Below, piece by piece: positions 45,735 through 54,731 of a stretch of 64,000 bases of DNA. Source of the DNA: Kitasatospora acidiphila. Its GTDB lineage: Bacteria > Actinomycetota > Actinomycetes > Streptomycetales > Streptomycetaceae. Every line of letters begins with the position of its first letter. The first letter of the stretch is position 1. The notes below the pieces were generated by a model, which searched no databases, was not told where the DNA came from, and saw only the letters and a list, made by a program, of their open reading frames with translations. Location: NCBI RefSeq assembly GCF_006636205.1, contig NZ_VIGB01000003.1, positions 4,640,501 to 4,704,500 of the forward strand, read 5' to 3'. Both the position numbers and the translations under genes were made by a program.

Positions 45735-46328
45735 GTGACCGAACCGACCGGGCGCCGCGAGCGCAAGAAGGCCCAGACTCGCCAGTCCCTGGCCGACGCC
45801 GCACTCGAGCTCTTCCTCGAGCGCGGCTACGACCAGGTCGGCGTCAAGGACGTCGCCGATGCCGCCGACGTCTCGGTGACCACCCTGTTCAAGCACTTCT
45901 CCGGCAAGGAAGCCCTGGTCTTCGACCAGGACGACGACTTGGAAGCAGCACTCGTCGCCGCCGTGCGCGACCGCACCCCGGGCCAGTCGATCCCGCAGGC
46001 GCTGCGCGAGCACATCCTGCTGAGACAGACCCAGTTCGCCGTCCACACCACGGACCCGCGGTTCGCCGATTTCACGCGCATGGTGCAGGAGACCCCGGCG
46101 CTGCGCGACTACGCCCAGCGCATGTGGACGCGCCACGAAGCGGCCCTGGCGCGGGCCATCGCCGAGGCTGTCGGCGCCCCCGAGGACGACGTCAGCTGCG
46201 CCGCCCTGGCTCGTTTCGCCCTTGAGGCCCGCGGCCTCATCCTGCGGCACGCCGAGCCGCGCCGTGCCGCCGACGAGGCCTTCGCGTTGCTCGAACACGG
46301 CTGGACGGCCTCCCACCCGGGCAACTGA
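45735..46328 (+). CDS. TetR-family regulator
   Basis: The product has 197 aa from the GTG at 45735. HTH: QTRQSLADAALELFLERGYDQVGVKDVADAADVSVTTLFKHFSGKEALVF. The ligand domain is all helical without identifiable subfamily. It probably represses the divergent FAD monooxygenase in response to its substrate. Confidence 0.92.
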   Translation: MTEPTGRRERKKAQTRQSLADAALELFLERGYDQVGVKDVADAADVSVTTLFKHFSGKEALVFDQDDDLEAALVAAVRDRTPGQSIPQALREHILLRQTQFAVHTTDPRFADFTRMVQETPALRDYAQRMWTRHEAALARAIAEAVGAPEDDVSCAALARFALEARGLILRHAEPRRAADEAFALLEHGWTASHPGN

Positions 46329-46389
46329 CCCGGTCTGCACAGCGCCTTGGCTCGGACGGCCGTGCCATGCGACGGTTCCGCCCGGGTGG

Positions 46390-48282
46390 TCAGCCCGCAG
46401 TGGTTCCGTCCGTTCTCGGCAGCCGCAGGGTGAAGACCGAGCCCTCACCGGGCCGGCTGGCCGCGGTCACCGTGCCGCCGTGGGCGTGCGCGAGCTGGCG
46501 CACGATGGCCAGCCCCAGGCCGCTGCCGCCGGTCTGCCGGCTGCGGGACTTCTCGGCACGCCAGAACCGGTCGAAGACGTGGGGCAGTTCATCAGGGCCG
46601 ATACCCGTGCCGGTGTCCGTCACCTCGATGACCAGCTCCTCGCCCACCGGGCCGGCTGCGACCGTGACGCTCCCACAGCGCGGCGTGTGCCGCACCGCGT
46701 TGTCCACCAGGTTCCCGACGGCTTGGCGCAGCCGCACCGGGTCGGCCACCAACTCGGCTTCCCCGTCCGTGGGCAGCACGCTCAGGAGCACGCCGGCGGC
46801 CTCGGCCCGGGCTCGGTGGGCCTCGGCGACCTGGTCGAGGAGCTCGGCGATCCGGACCGGCTCGCGGTGCAGGCGGAAGCTGTCCGCGTCGGCCGCCGCC
46901 AGGTCTCGCAGATCGTCGATGATGTGCTGAAGCAGAAGCGCCTCCTCCAGCAGCGACGCCATCAGTGCCAGGTCAGGGGTGGCCACGCCGTCCTGGGTGG
47001 CCTCCAGCCAGCCGCGGATGTTGCTGAGCGGCGTGCGCAGTTCGTGCGCGACATCGCTGACCATCGCCTTGCGCTGCTCCTCGATCCGCTCGCGGCGCTC
47101 CGAGAGGTCGTTGAACGCGGCGGCCAGGTAGCCGATTTCGTCGTTGCCGGTCACCGGGACGCGGGCGTGCGGTTCGGTGGGGTGCTGGGCGGCGTCGGTC
47201 AGCGCGCGCAGCGGCCGGACCAGCCGGGTGGCGAGGAGGACCGAGAGCGCCACCGTGAGGGCCAGGACCAGGCCGGTGACGCCGGCGATGCGCAGGGCTC
47301 CGGCTCGGGTCAGGTGGAAGGCGGGGATGGTGGTTCCGTTGCTATCGCTGATGAACAGCAGTGCGGCGGGAGCGACATAGGGAGCGAGTTGCTGACGACG
47401 GCTGGAGTCGACACAGGCTGCCACGGCCTGATCGGCGCGGTCGGCATCCGGGTTCGGCAGCGGGGTGGGCGTGACCGCGGGAGCGACAGCCGGGCTTGGC
47501 GGGATGACGGTACCGGGGGAGGGCGTCCCGGGGCTCTGCACCCGGGGGCTCGGCACCACCCCGCTGGGGCCGATTCCGAGCTTGACCGGCCCCAGCCCCT
47601 CGGGCGACAGGCAGGCGTCGACCAACTCGCCGAGCCTGCTCAGAGCCTGCTGCTCGGTCGGGGTGGGAGCGGAGAGCCGAGGGAGGCCGCAGGTCGCGGA
47701 GGTGCCGTCGTCGGGGGCGAGCCCGGCGACGGTCACGTTCGGTCGGCCGCTGGGGTCGGTGCCGGTCTCGGCGGCGAATCCGCGCGTGCGCAGGCAGTCG
47801 GCGGTCGCGCCGGCCGCAGAGCGCAGCTGGGTGCGTTCTTCGGCGGAGAGGGCGAACGGCCCGACGGCGCGCGGGTCGATGCGGGTGGTGCCGCTGTTGG
47901 GTGCCAGCGTCTGGTCCACGTCGAGCGGGTCGATCACCGCCGACGCCTTGGACGGGACCGGCGACGCGTGCGGGGCGGCGGAACCGCCGATGGGTCGGCG
48001 GCTCTGGTCGGTCAGCGCGATGTGACGGCCCGTCCGCTTCGTCAGGTCCGCCAGCACGGGGCCGATGCCGTCCCAGTTCTGGTGGGTCGCGGCGAAGCCG
48101 AGCAGGGTCTCGTAGATGCCGGCGTCGCCGGAGAGGGTCTGGACCTGTTCCTGCTGGATCTCCTGCGACGTGGTGTTCACCGCCAGCCAGGCGGTGGCGG
48201 CGACCGAGCACACGGCGACCAGGATCGAGGCGGCCAGCAGCCGGACCAGCAGGCTCTTGCGCAGCGGTACCCTACGGCGCAC
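46390..48282 (-). CDS. Sensor histidine kinase with large extracellular domain
   Basis: The product has 630 aa from the GTG at 48282, overlapping the regulator stop by 11 nt. TM1 (LLAASILVAVCSVAATAWLAV), an extracellular domain of about 270 residues with a Pro-rich stretch (about 245-280) and paired Cys residues, TM2 (IAGVTGLVLALTVALSVLLA), HAMP, MVSDVAHELRTPLSNIRGW phospho-His, N box NLVDNAVRHTP, G boxes GSGLGLAIV. It likely senses an extracellular compound; the efflux cassette to the right is its likely output. Confidence 0.93.
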   Translation of the reverse strand: MRRRVPLRKSLLVRLLAASILVAVCSVAATAWLAVNTTSQEIQQEQVQTLSGDAGIYETLLGFAATHQNWDGIGPVLADLTKRTGRHIALTDQSRRPIGGSAAPHASPVPSKASAVIDPLDVDQTLAPNSGTTRIDPRAVGPFALSAEERTQLRSAAGATADCLRTRGFAAETGTDPSGRPNVTVAGLAPDDGTSATCGLPRLSAPTPTEQQALSRLGELVDACLSPEGLGPVKLGIGPSGVVPSPRVQSPGTPSPGTVIPPSPAVAPAVTPTPLPNPDADRADQAVAACVDSSRRQQLAPYVAPAALLFISDSNGTTIPAFHLTRAGALRIAGVTGLVLALTVALSVLLATRLVRPLRALTDAAQHPTEPHARVPVTGNDEIGYLAAAFNDLSERRERIEEQRKAMVSDVAHELRTPLSNIRGWLEATQDGVATPDLALMASLLEEALLLQHIIDDLRDLAAADADSFRLHREPVRIAELLDQVAEAHRARAEAAGVLLSVLPTDGEAELVADPVRLRQAVGNLVDNAVRHTPRCGSVTVAAGPVGEELVIEVTDTGTGIGPDELPHVFDRFWRAEKSRSRQTGGSGLGLAIVRQLAHAHGGTVTAASRPGEGSVFTLRLPRTDGTTAG

Positions 48283-49000
48283 AGTGGCGTCCGCCCGTGC
48301 CGTCGGTGAGCTTGTAGCCGACTCCGAAGACGGTCAGCAGCCGCACCGGGTGCCTCGGGTCGGGTTCGATCTTCCTGCGCAGGTTCATGATGTGCACGTC
48401 GATGGTGCGCTCGGATATGTACTGCCCGAACCCGCCGGTGCCGCCCAGTAGTTGCGCCCGGCTGAAGACCTGCTCGGGGTGTGCGGCCAGGGTGCGGAGC
48501 AGCTCGAACTCCCCTGGCGTGCACGGCACCAGGGTGCCGGCGACGCGGACCTCGTGGCGGTCGGGGTCCACCGTGAGCTCGCCGACCCGCAGCACCGGGT
48601 CGGCCGGCGCCCTGCGCTGCGCCCGCTGCGAGCGCCGGAGCAGGACACGCACCCGGGCCATGAGCTCACGGGGGCTGAACGGTTTGGTCATGTAGTCGTC
48701 GGCGCCCAGGTCGAGTCCGAGCAGCAGGTCGTCCTCGGCGGACCGGGCGGTCAGCACCAGGATCGGGAGTTCGGACTCGCGGCGCAGGATGCGGCACACG
48801 TCCAGGCCGTCCACCCGGGGCATCATCACATCGACGATCAGCAGGTCCGGTTCACGTCGCCGGACCTCGTCGATCGCCGCGCGTCCGTCGTGGACGACGG
48901 CGGCGGTGTGGCCCTCCAGCTCCAGATAGCGGCGGATGAGCTCGGCCTGTTTCGGGTCGTCCTCGGCCACCAGGACATATGCGCTCACCCTTTCGATCAT
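48272..49000 (-). CDS. OmpR-family response regulator
   Basis: The product has 242 aa: VAEDDPKQ, phospho-acceptor in LLIVDVMMPRVDG, Lys in DYMTKPFSPREL, winged helix with CTPGEFELLRTLAAHPEQVFSRAQLL and RTIDVHIMNLRRKIE. It forms an operon with the kinase and is divergent from the lipoprotein and MacAB-like genes, so it probably controls them from the 100-bp spacer. Confidence 0.95.
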   Translation of the reverse strand: MIERVSAYVLVAEDDPKQAELIRRYLELEGHTAAVVHDGRAAIDEVRRREPDLLIVDVMMPRVDGLDVCRILRRESELPILVLTARSAEDDLLLGLDLGADDYMTKPFSPRELMARVRVLLRRSQRAQRRAPADPVLRVGELTVDPDRHEVRVAGTLVPCTPGEFELLRTLAAHPEQVFSRAQLLGGTGGFGQYISERTIDVHIMNLRRKIEPDPRHPVRLLTVFGVGYKLTDGTGGRHCAP

Positions 49001-49101
49001 ATGGGGCGTGAGCTGCCATCAGATGGGGCCGGCAGGCCACGTCATCAGAATCGAAAGACATCCTGACAGGTTCCAAACATCCATTGGCGATCATCGCAGC
49101 C

Positions 49102-49835
49102 ATGCCGAAGTCAACTGATGATCGCCCCCAGCGTCGGGACCGCCGGCTGCTGCGGACCGCGGTGCTCTCCGCCGTTCTGGTGCTCCCCCTGGGTGCGCTG
49201 ACGGCGTGCGGTTCCGGCTCGGGTACGCGGAGCAGCGCACCCGGCGCCGGCGTGGCCTCGCTGCCGAGCGCCGCGGCTCCGAGTTCGCCCGCCGCGGGCG
49301 CAGCCCCCGCGACCGGCGCGACCGGCGGCGACCCGGCCCCCGCGACCGGCGGCGACCCGGCCCCCGGGGCGAGCGCGGCCTCGGGCGCCCCGTCCCCGCC
49401 TCCACCGCCGACCGCCCCCAGGAGCGGCTGGACGACAGCCCTGCGCGCGACGGCCAGCTCTGGGACGCCTACTACGCCTGCCTGGGCGCCAACGGAGTCC
49501 CCCTGACGGGCGGGATCGCCCCGGCCGGACAGCCCATGCACAAGATGCCGCCGCCGGGCGCTGCCATCCCCAAGGCCGCTGAGGCGGCCTGCCAGTCCAA
49601 GATGCCGCTGCCGCCGCCGCAGACGGATCCGAAACTCAACCCGAACTACGGCGCCGATTTCAGCGCCTGGGTCAACTGCATCAACGGCAAGGGGTTGAAG
49701 GTCAAGGCCTATGGCACCCCGGGCAGCGGGGACAGCGGGTGGAGCTACGACGGGCAGCCCACGATGCCCCAGCCGCAACAGGAACAGGTGATACAGACCT
49801 GCAAGATGGAGGCATTCAGTGGCAGCGGGCACTGA
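49102..49835 (+). CDS. Lipoprotein of the efflux cassette (frameshifted near 49417)
   Basis: Start ATG 49102 (no strong ribosome site). Signal with lipobox LGALTAC (Cys about residue 38) after a basic run. An Ala/Pro/Gly-rich linker follows, with ATGGDPAP repeats. After one missing C in the run 49415-49419 the frame continues with LWDAYYACLGANGV, EAACQSKMPLPPP and FSAWVNCINGKGLKV, four cysteines suggesting two disulphides. Total about 245 codons. Likely exposed on the outer face of the membrane as an accessory of the transporter encoded next; unknown function. Confidence 0.7.
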
Positions 49836-51195
49836 CGCGGGGAACGCCGACATCGACGACGTCCCCGCCACCGATCCACCCCCGCGGCGAACCCGCAGGC
49901 GGCGCGTGGCCGTGATCGTCGCCCTTGCCGTGACATTCGGCATCGGAGCAGCGAGCGCGGTGGGGCTGAGCAGCCGGCAGAAGCCGCACGCAGCCGCGAG
50001 CAGCGGCGCGCAGGTGCACACGGTCGCCGTGGTCAAGACGGACCTGTCGAACACTCAGACCATGAGCGGCACCCTGGGGTTCGGCACGGCGCAGACCTTG
50101 ACGGGCGCGAAGCAGGGCATCATCACCGCGCTCCCCGCCGCCGGAACCACCGTGACCAGGGGCCAGCAGCTGTACCGGGTGAACGACCAGCCGGTGCCGC
50201 TCTTCTACGGCGGCACCCCGCTGTTCCGGCCCCTCGACAAGCCCGGCCTGGTGGGCCGGGACGTCCAGGTGGTCGCGAGCAACCTGCAGGCTCTCGGCTA
50301 CGACGTGGGAACGCAGCCGAAAGTCGGCAGCGTGATCACCCAGCCCGCTGCCGACCCGGCACCCGGCGGCAGTGCGCTGTCGCCGAAGGACGGGGGAGGG
50401 ACGGCGGCTCCGGCCGGCGGGAGCAGCACGGGTGCGCCCAGCGGCGGGCCGACCAGGGCTCCAGCCGCCCCGACTGCTCCGACTGCTCCAACCAGCCCGA
50501 CCGCCGCAGCCGGTGCGCCGGCCGCGCCGACCCAGACCACGGTGGAATCGGGCGACGGGGTCGTCACCGGTTCCCTGATCGCTGCGATCAAGCGTTGGCA
50601 GAAGGCTGTCGGACTGCCGCAGACGGGAAGTCTCGGCATCGGCGATGTGGTGGTGCTGCCCGGCGCGATCCGGATCGGCGCCCTGCAGACCCAGCTCGGT
50701 GAGCAGGGGGCGGAGGCACTGATGTCGGTCACGCCGACCGACAAGGTGGTGACCGTGCCCGTGGATCCGGCGAACGTCGGCTCGATCAAGCAGGGCGACA
50801 AGGTCACCATCAGCCTGCCCGACAGCTCGACGACACCGGGAACGGTCAGCGGTGTCGGCACCGCCGTCAAAGGAAACGCCGCAAGCAACTCCGCTGCGGG
50901 CGCCGGGCCGGGCGGCCCGCCCACGGTCGATGTGACCGTGGCCATCGACGACCCCTCGACGGTGAAGGACTTCGACTCGGCCACCGTCCAGGTGGCCTTC
51001 GTGTCGGCGACCGCGACCGGAGTGCTGGCCGTTCCGGTCGGCGCGCTCCTCGCCCTCAGCGGCGGCGGCTACGCCGTGCAACTCACGGGCAGCGGCGGGC
51101 TGGTGGCGGTGCAGACCGGCATGTTCGCGAAGGGCATGGTGGCGATCACCGGCAACGGCATCACTGCGGGCACCCAAGTGGTGACCGCCGCATGA
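49819..51195 (+). CDS. MacA/HlyD-like adaptor with peptidoglycan-binding-like domain
   Basis: The 458-aa product starts at GTG 49819, inside the lipoprotein gene's end. One TM helix (VAVIVALAVTFGIGAASAV), a barrel-sandwich start (TGAKQGIITALPAAGTTVTRGQQLYRVNDQPV), a PG_binding_1-like segment (LVGRDVQVVASNLQALGYDVG) with a Pro/Ala/Thr-rich insertion of about 60 residues, then beta-barrel strands (VPVDPANVGSIKQGDKVTISLPD) and GVLAVPVGALLAL. In Gram-positives such proteins link MacB-like permeases to the wall. It overlaps the ATPase gene by 4 nt. Confidence 0.82.
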   Translation: MAAGTDAGNADIDDVPATDPPPRRTRRRRVAVIVALAVTFGIGAASAVGLSSRQKPHAAASSGAQVHTVAVVKTDLSNTQTMSGTLGFGTAQTLTGAKQGIITALPAAGTTVTRGQQLYRVNDQPVPLFYGGTPLFRPLDKPGLVGRDVQVVASNLQALGYDVGTQPKVGSVITQPAADPAPGGSALSPKDGGGTAAPAGGSSTGAPSGGPTRAPAAPTAPTAPTSPTAAAGAPAAPTQTTVESGDGVVTGSLIAAIKRWQKAVGLPQTGSLGIGDVVVLPGAIRIGALQTQLGEQGAEALMSVTPTDKVVTVPVDPANVGSIKQGDKVTISLPDSSTTPGTVSGVGTAVKGNAASNSAAGAGPGGPPTVDVTVAIDDPSTVKDFDSATVQVAFVSATATGVLAVPVGALLALSGGGYAVQLTGSGGLVAVQTGMFAKGMVAITGNGITAGTQVVTAA

Positions 51196-51878
51196 CGCCG
51201 GTGCTAGTGGTGCGCGGGGCCGGGATGGCCTATCCGGGCGGGGTCAAGGCCCTGGACGACGTCTCGCTGACCATCGACGAGGGCGAACTGCTGGCCATCC
51301 TCGGACCGTCCGGCTCGGGAAAGTCCACCCTGCTCAACATCATGGGCACCCTGGACCGGCCGACCAGCGGCACCGTGGAGATAGGCGGCCACGATATCGC
51401 GCAGCTCTCCGACCGCCGACTGTCCGCGCTGCGCGGACGCTGGCTGGGGTTCGTGTTCCAGCAGTTCCACCTCACGGACGGCCTCAGCGCCGTGGAGAAC
51501 GTGGCCACCGGGCTGCTCTACGCCGGAGTGCCGCGCCGCCGACGGGGCCCGATGGCACTGGAAGCGCTCGGCCGGGTCGGCCTGGCACACCGTGTCGGGC
51601 ACCTGCCGCACCAGCTCTCCGGCGGCGAGCGGCAGCGGGTGGCGATCGCCCGGGCGCTGGTCAACGAGCCTGCCCTGGTGCTCGCGGACGAGCCCACCGG
51701 CGCCCTGGACACGGCCAACGGCAGAGCGGTCCTGGCGCTGCTGACCAAGCTGAACGACGAGGGAACCACCATCGCGATCATCACCCACGACCGCGGCATA
51801 GCTGAACTGATGCCCCGTCAGATCGAGATCCTGGACGGGCGCTTGGTGTCCGACGGCCGTACCGGGGCCGGCGCATGA
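51192..51878 (+). CDS. MacB-type ABC transporter ATPase
   Basis: The product has 228 aa: Walker A GPSGSGKSTLLNIM, Q loop FVFQQFHL, signature LSGGERQRVAIARAL, Walker B LVLADEPTGALD, His switch ITHD. It is the LolD/MacB subfamily. It overlaps both neighbours by 4 nt, giving a coupled efflux operon adaptor-ATPase-permease, probably for peptides or lipophilic drugs. Confidence 0.95.
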   Translation: MTPVLVVRGAGMAYPGGVKALDDVSLTIDEGELLAILGPSGSGKSTLLNIMGTLDRPTSGTVEIGGHDIAQLSDRRLSALRGRWLGFVFQQFHLTDGLSAVENVATGLLYAGVPRRRRGPMALEALGRVGLAHRVGHLPHQLSGGERQRVAIARALVNEPALVLADEPTGALDTANGRAVLALLTKLNDEGTTIAIITHDRGIAELMPRQIEILDGRLVSDGRTGAGA

Positions 51879-53152
51879 GCAACGGCGGCACTCATCGCAG
51901 CGGTTCTCACCGCGACGGCACTGGCCGCGGCGGCACGCACAAGTCCGTCGCGAACCGGACCAAGCCGGTGCGGTTGGCCCCGGCCGACGTTCTCGGCCTC
52001 GGACTGCTGGGCATCCGCACCCGGAAGGCGCGTGCGGCGCTGTCGGCCCTGGGCATCTCCATCGGCATCGCCACGATGATCATCGTCATGGGCATTCCGG
52101 CGTCCAGCCAGGAGGCCCTGCTGGAGCGGCTGTCGGCGCTGGGCACCAACATGCTGCAGGCTACGGCCGACCCCGGCCAGAATCCTCCGGTGGTCTTCCC
52201 GCCCGAATCGCCGGACATGGTCGCCCGGATCGGCCCGGTGACCGTCGCCAGTGCGGTCGCCAACACCAACACCGTCGTCGCACGCTCTGACAAGGTCGAC
52301 CCCGACAACGACACCGGCCTCGCCGTACTGGCCGGCAAACTGAACCTGCTGCAGGCGATCAACGGCAAGGTCCAGTCGGGCCGCTTCCTGGACGCGGCCA
52401 CCGAGCGGTTCCCCACCACGGTGCTGGGCTCCGCGGCCGCCTCCCGACTCGGCATCACCACTCTGCCGACCGATCGACCCGGCCCGCAGGTCTACATCGA
52501 CAACCACTGGTTCACCGTCATCGGGATCCTCGCTCCCGTGCCGCTGGCTCCGGACATCGACCACTCGGTACTGGTCGGCTGGGACGCCGCGAAGGCCCAG
52601 CTGGGCTTCAACGGCAATCCCACCGTGATCTACGTCCAATCCCGGGAGTCACAGATCGAAGCGGTCCGCGCGGTGATGCCCGCCACCATCGATCCACAGC
52701 AGCCGGGCCTGGTGCAGGTCAGTCGGCCCTCCGACGCGCTTGCCGCGAAACGGGAGACCCAGACCGCCTTCTCCGCGCTGTTCCTCGGCCTCGCGGGCGT
52801 GGCCCTGCTGGTCGGGGGCATCGGCGTGGCCAACACCATGGTCATCTCGGTGCTGGAGCGGCGCAAGGAGATCGGACTGCGCCGGGCACTGGGCGCCAAC
52901 CGAGGGCAGATCCGTGGTCAGTTCCTCGCCGAGTCGGTGGCGCTGTCCGGGCTCGGCGGTGTCGCCGGCACTGCCATCGGCGCCCTCGTGACCTTCGGCT
53001 ACGCCACCTCGCAAGGCTGGCCACTGGTCATCCCGCTCCAAGTGCTGCTCGGCGGCATCGGCGGGGCGGTCGTGGTCGGCGTGGTGGCAGGCGTCTACCC
53101 GTCGATCCGCGCCTCACGGCTCACCCCTACCGAGGCGCTGGCCTCGACCTGA
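51875..53152 (+). CDS. MacB/FtsX-type ABC permease
   Basis: The product has 425 aa: an N-terminal hydrophilic head, TM1 (ALSALGISIGIATMIIVMGI), an extracellular MacB-PCD domain (about 75-290), then three TM helices with the FtsX block GVANTMVISVLERRKEIGLRRALGANRGQIRGQFL. It completes the efflux operon. Its 3' end overlaps the convergent capA-like gene by 26 nt. Confidence 0.93.
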   Translation: MSNGGTHRSGSHRDGTGRGGTHKSVANRTKPVRLAPADVLGLGLLGIRTRKARAALSALGISIGIATMIIVMGIPASSQEALLERLSALGTNMLQATADPGQNPPVVFPPESPDMVARIGPVTVASAVANTNTVVARSDKVDPDNDTGLAVLAGKLNLLQAINGKVQSGRFLDAATERFPTTVLGSAAASRLGITTLPTDRPGPQVYIDNHWFTVIGILAPVPLAPDIDHSVLVGWDAAKAQLGFNGNPTVIYVQSRESQIEAVRAVMPATIDPQQPGLVQVSRPSDALAAKRETQTAFSALFLGLAGVALLVGGIGVANTMVISVLERRKEIGLRRALGANRGQIRGQFLAESVALSGLGGVAGTAIGALVTFGYATSQGWPLVIPLQVLLGGIGGAVVVGVVAGVYPSIRASRLTPTEALAST

Positions 53153-54212
53153 TCGGCCGGCGAGACGGCGGGTGCCAGGCCGAGGGGGTGGGGTTGTGGG
53201 AGAGGTCGATGGTGCGCGTGCGGTGGTAGGCGCGGGTGTAGTGGGGGCGGCGAGTGGGTGGGAGAGCGGGGTCGGCGAGGGCGGTGGTGAGGTCGATGGC
53301 GCGGATGGGGGTGGTGAGGTCGATGAGGGTGGGGGTGACGGTCAGGTGCCGGATGTGCCAGGAGCCGTCGGCACGGGTGAAACGGGTGCGGGAGAGCAGG
53401 CCCTCCTCGGTGGTGCCGCGCGGGGTGCGATGCCGGGCGAGGAGGTTGCCGTGGCCGTAGACCACCCAGGTGCCGTTGACCCGTTCGCATGGCTGGACGG
53501 CGTGGGTGTGGTGGCCGAGGATCAGGTCGATCGGGAGTGCGGAGGTCAGTTCCGCGGCCAAGGAGAGTTGGCGCGGGCTGGGTTGGTGATGGTGTTCCCG
53601 TCCCCAGTGCAGGCTGAGGATCACCACCTCGGCGCCCGCCCGACGCGCGCGGTGGACCTCGTCGTAGGTGCGGTCGCCGATCAGGTTGGCCAGCCACGGC
53701 CGGTCCGTTGGCCGGACCCGGCCGTTGAAGCCGTAGCTGTATGACAGGTGGGCGACCGGGACGCCGTTGACGTCGATGATGTTCGGCCGGTCCGCCTCCG
53801 CCTGGCTGCGGGCCGAGCCGCTGTGCCGCAGGCCGGCGGCGTCCAGGGCGTCCAGGGTTCGGCGTACACCGGTTTCGCCCTGGTCCAGCGCGTGGTTGGA
53901 CGCCGTCGAGCAGCTGTGGAAGCCCAGGTCGGCCAGGGCCGTGGCGAGCTGCGGTGGGGCGGCGAAGCGCGGGAAGCCCAGGAACGGTCCCTCGGCTGCC
54001 GCGAGTGGTGTTTCGAGGTGGCAGATCGCGAGGTCGGCCCGGGAGACCGCCGGTCGCAGTCCGGCCAGCATCGGCCCGAAGTCGAATCCGCCGGTGCCGG
54101 TGCCGGTGCCGGTGCCGGTGCCGGTGCCGGTGGCCTCGGCGTCGAGGGCGGCCTGCTCGATCAGCGGGGGATGGATCAGGACGTCGCCGCCGGCGACCAC
54201 GGTGAACTCCAT
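53127..54212 (-). CDS. CapA-family (poly-gamma-glutamate synthesis type) protein
   Basis: The 361-aa product has the metallophosphoesterase-like CapA core: VVAGGDVLIHPP, ADLAICHLETPL, STASNHALDQG, VVILSLHWGREHHHQPS, LILGHHTHAVQPCE, VVYGHGNLLA. Residues about 28-41 are a (TG)7 run encoded by the hexanucleotide repeat at 54091-54132, whose copy number could vary without frameshift. No signal peptide is visible; cytosolic, enzymatic role uncertain. The Arg-rich C-terminus overlaps the permease gene. Confidence 0.85.
   Translation of the reverse strand: MEFTVVAGGDVLIHPPLIEQAALDAEATGTGTGTGTGTGTGGFDFGPMLAGLRPAVSRADLAICHLETPLAAAEGPFLGFPRFAAPPQLATALADLGFHSCSTASNHALDQGETGVRRTLDALDAAGLRHSGSARSQAEADRPNIIDVNGVPVAHLSYSYGFNGRVRPTDRPWLANLIGDRTYDEVHRARRAGAEVVILSLHWGREHHHQPSPRQLSLAAELTSALPIDLILGHHTHAVQPCERVNGTWVVYGHGNLLARHRTPRGTTEEGLLSRTRFTRADGSWHIRHLTVTPTLIDLTTPIRAIDLTTALADPALPPTRRPHYTRAYHRTRTIDLSHNPTPSAWHPPSRRPIRSRPAPR
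54091..54132. repeat. Hexanucleotide repeat, seven CCGGTG units
   Basis: Seven perfect copies inside the CapA-like gene; units add or remove a TG dipeptide. Confidence 0.9.
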
Positions 54213-54222
54213 CCCGCCATGG

Positions 54223-54573
54223 TCAGCCCTCCGGGTAGAGGACGAACAGGGTGCAGCCGGTGGTGGTCTGTGGGACGTGCGAGGAGCCGGCGGGGCAGTG
54301 GATGAAGGTGCCGGCGGGGTAGTCGCGGTGGCCGTCGTTGAAGGTGCCGGAGAGGACGAACACCTCCTCGGGGCCCGGCTCGTGGACGTCGGTGCCCTGC
54401 CAGCAGGTGTTCGGGTCCATCTCCAGGACGTGGGCCGTCGCGCCGTCGTCCCCGCGCCACAGCGGGCGCAGGCGGATGCCGGGGAACAGCTCCCGGATCG
54501 GGGCGTCCTGGACGTGGGACCAGGTGAAGGCGAGTGCGTTCGGTTCCGGGGTGTTGGTGGTCTTGGTCGTCAT
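54223..54573 (-). CDS. Cupin (ChrR-like) protein
   Basis: The product has 116 aa from the ATG at 54573; the longer frame runs through low-complexity sequence. Cupin barrel with PGPEEVFVLSGTFNDGHRDYPAGTFIHCPAGSSH; metal ligands His/Glu are present. It is close to anti-sigma ChrR cupins or detoxifying dioxygenases; no sigma gene is adjacent. The AraC/GlxA regulator is divergent and may control it. Confidence 0.8.
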   Translation of the reverse strand: MTTKTTNTPEPNALAFTWSHVQDAPIRELFPGIRLRPLWRGDDGATAHVLEMDPNTCWQGTDVHEPGPEEVFVLSGTFNDGHRDYPAGTFIHCPAGSSHVPQTTTGCTLFVLYPEG

Positions 54574-54654
54574 GAGGTCAGCTTGGCGGACCACGGCTGT
54601 GCGGCCGAGTGTCAGGAAAGACATCAGCGAGTACTTTTCTGACAGGGGATCTTG

Positions 54655-54725
54655 GGGTTTGGGGATCTCAGGACTTGGGACTTGGGGCCTTGGGATCTGG
54701 GGATCTGGGGATCTGGCAGGGGGTT
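54655..54725. repeat. Low-complexity G-rich promoter region
   Basis: Repeated (C)TTGGGGAT and CTGGGGAT words of 8-9 bp, about seven imperfect copies, in the spacer between the cupin and the AraC-type gene. Confidence 0.6.
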
Positions 54726-54731
54726 TGTGAC

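Noticed and set aside
46222..48309. 695-codon open frame on the + strand
   Set aside because: Antisense of the histidine kinase gene at 46390-48282, which has complete kinase motifs.
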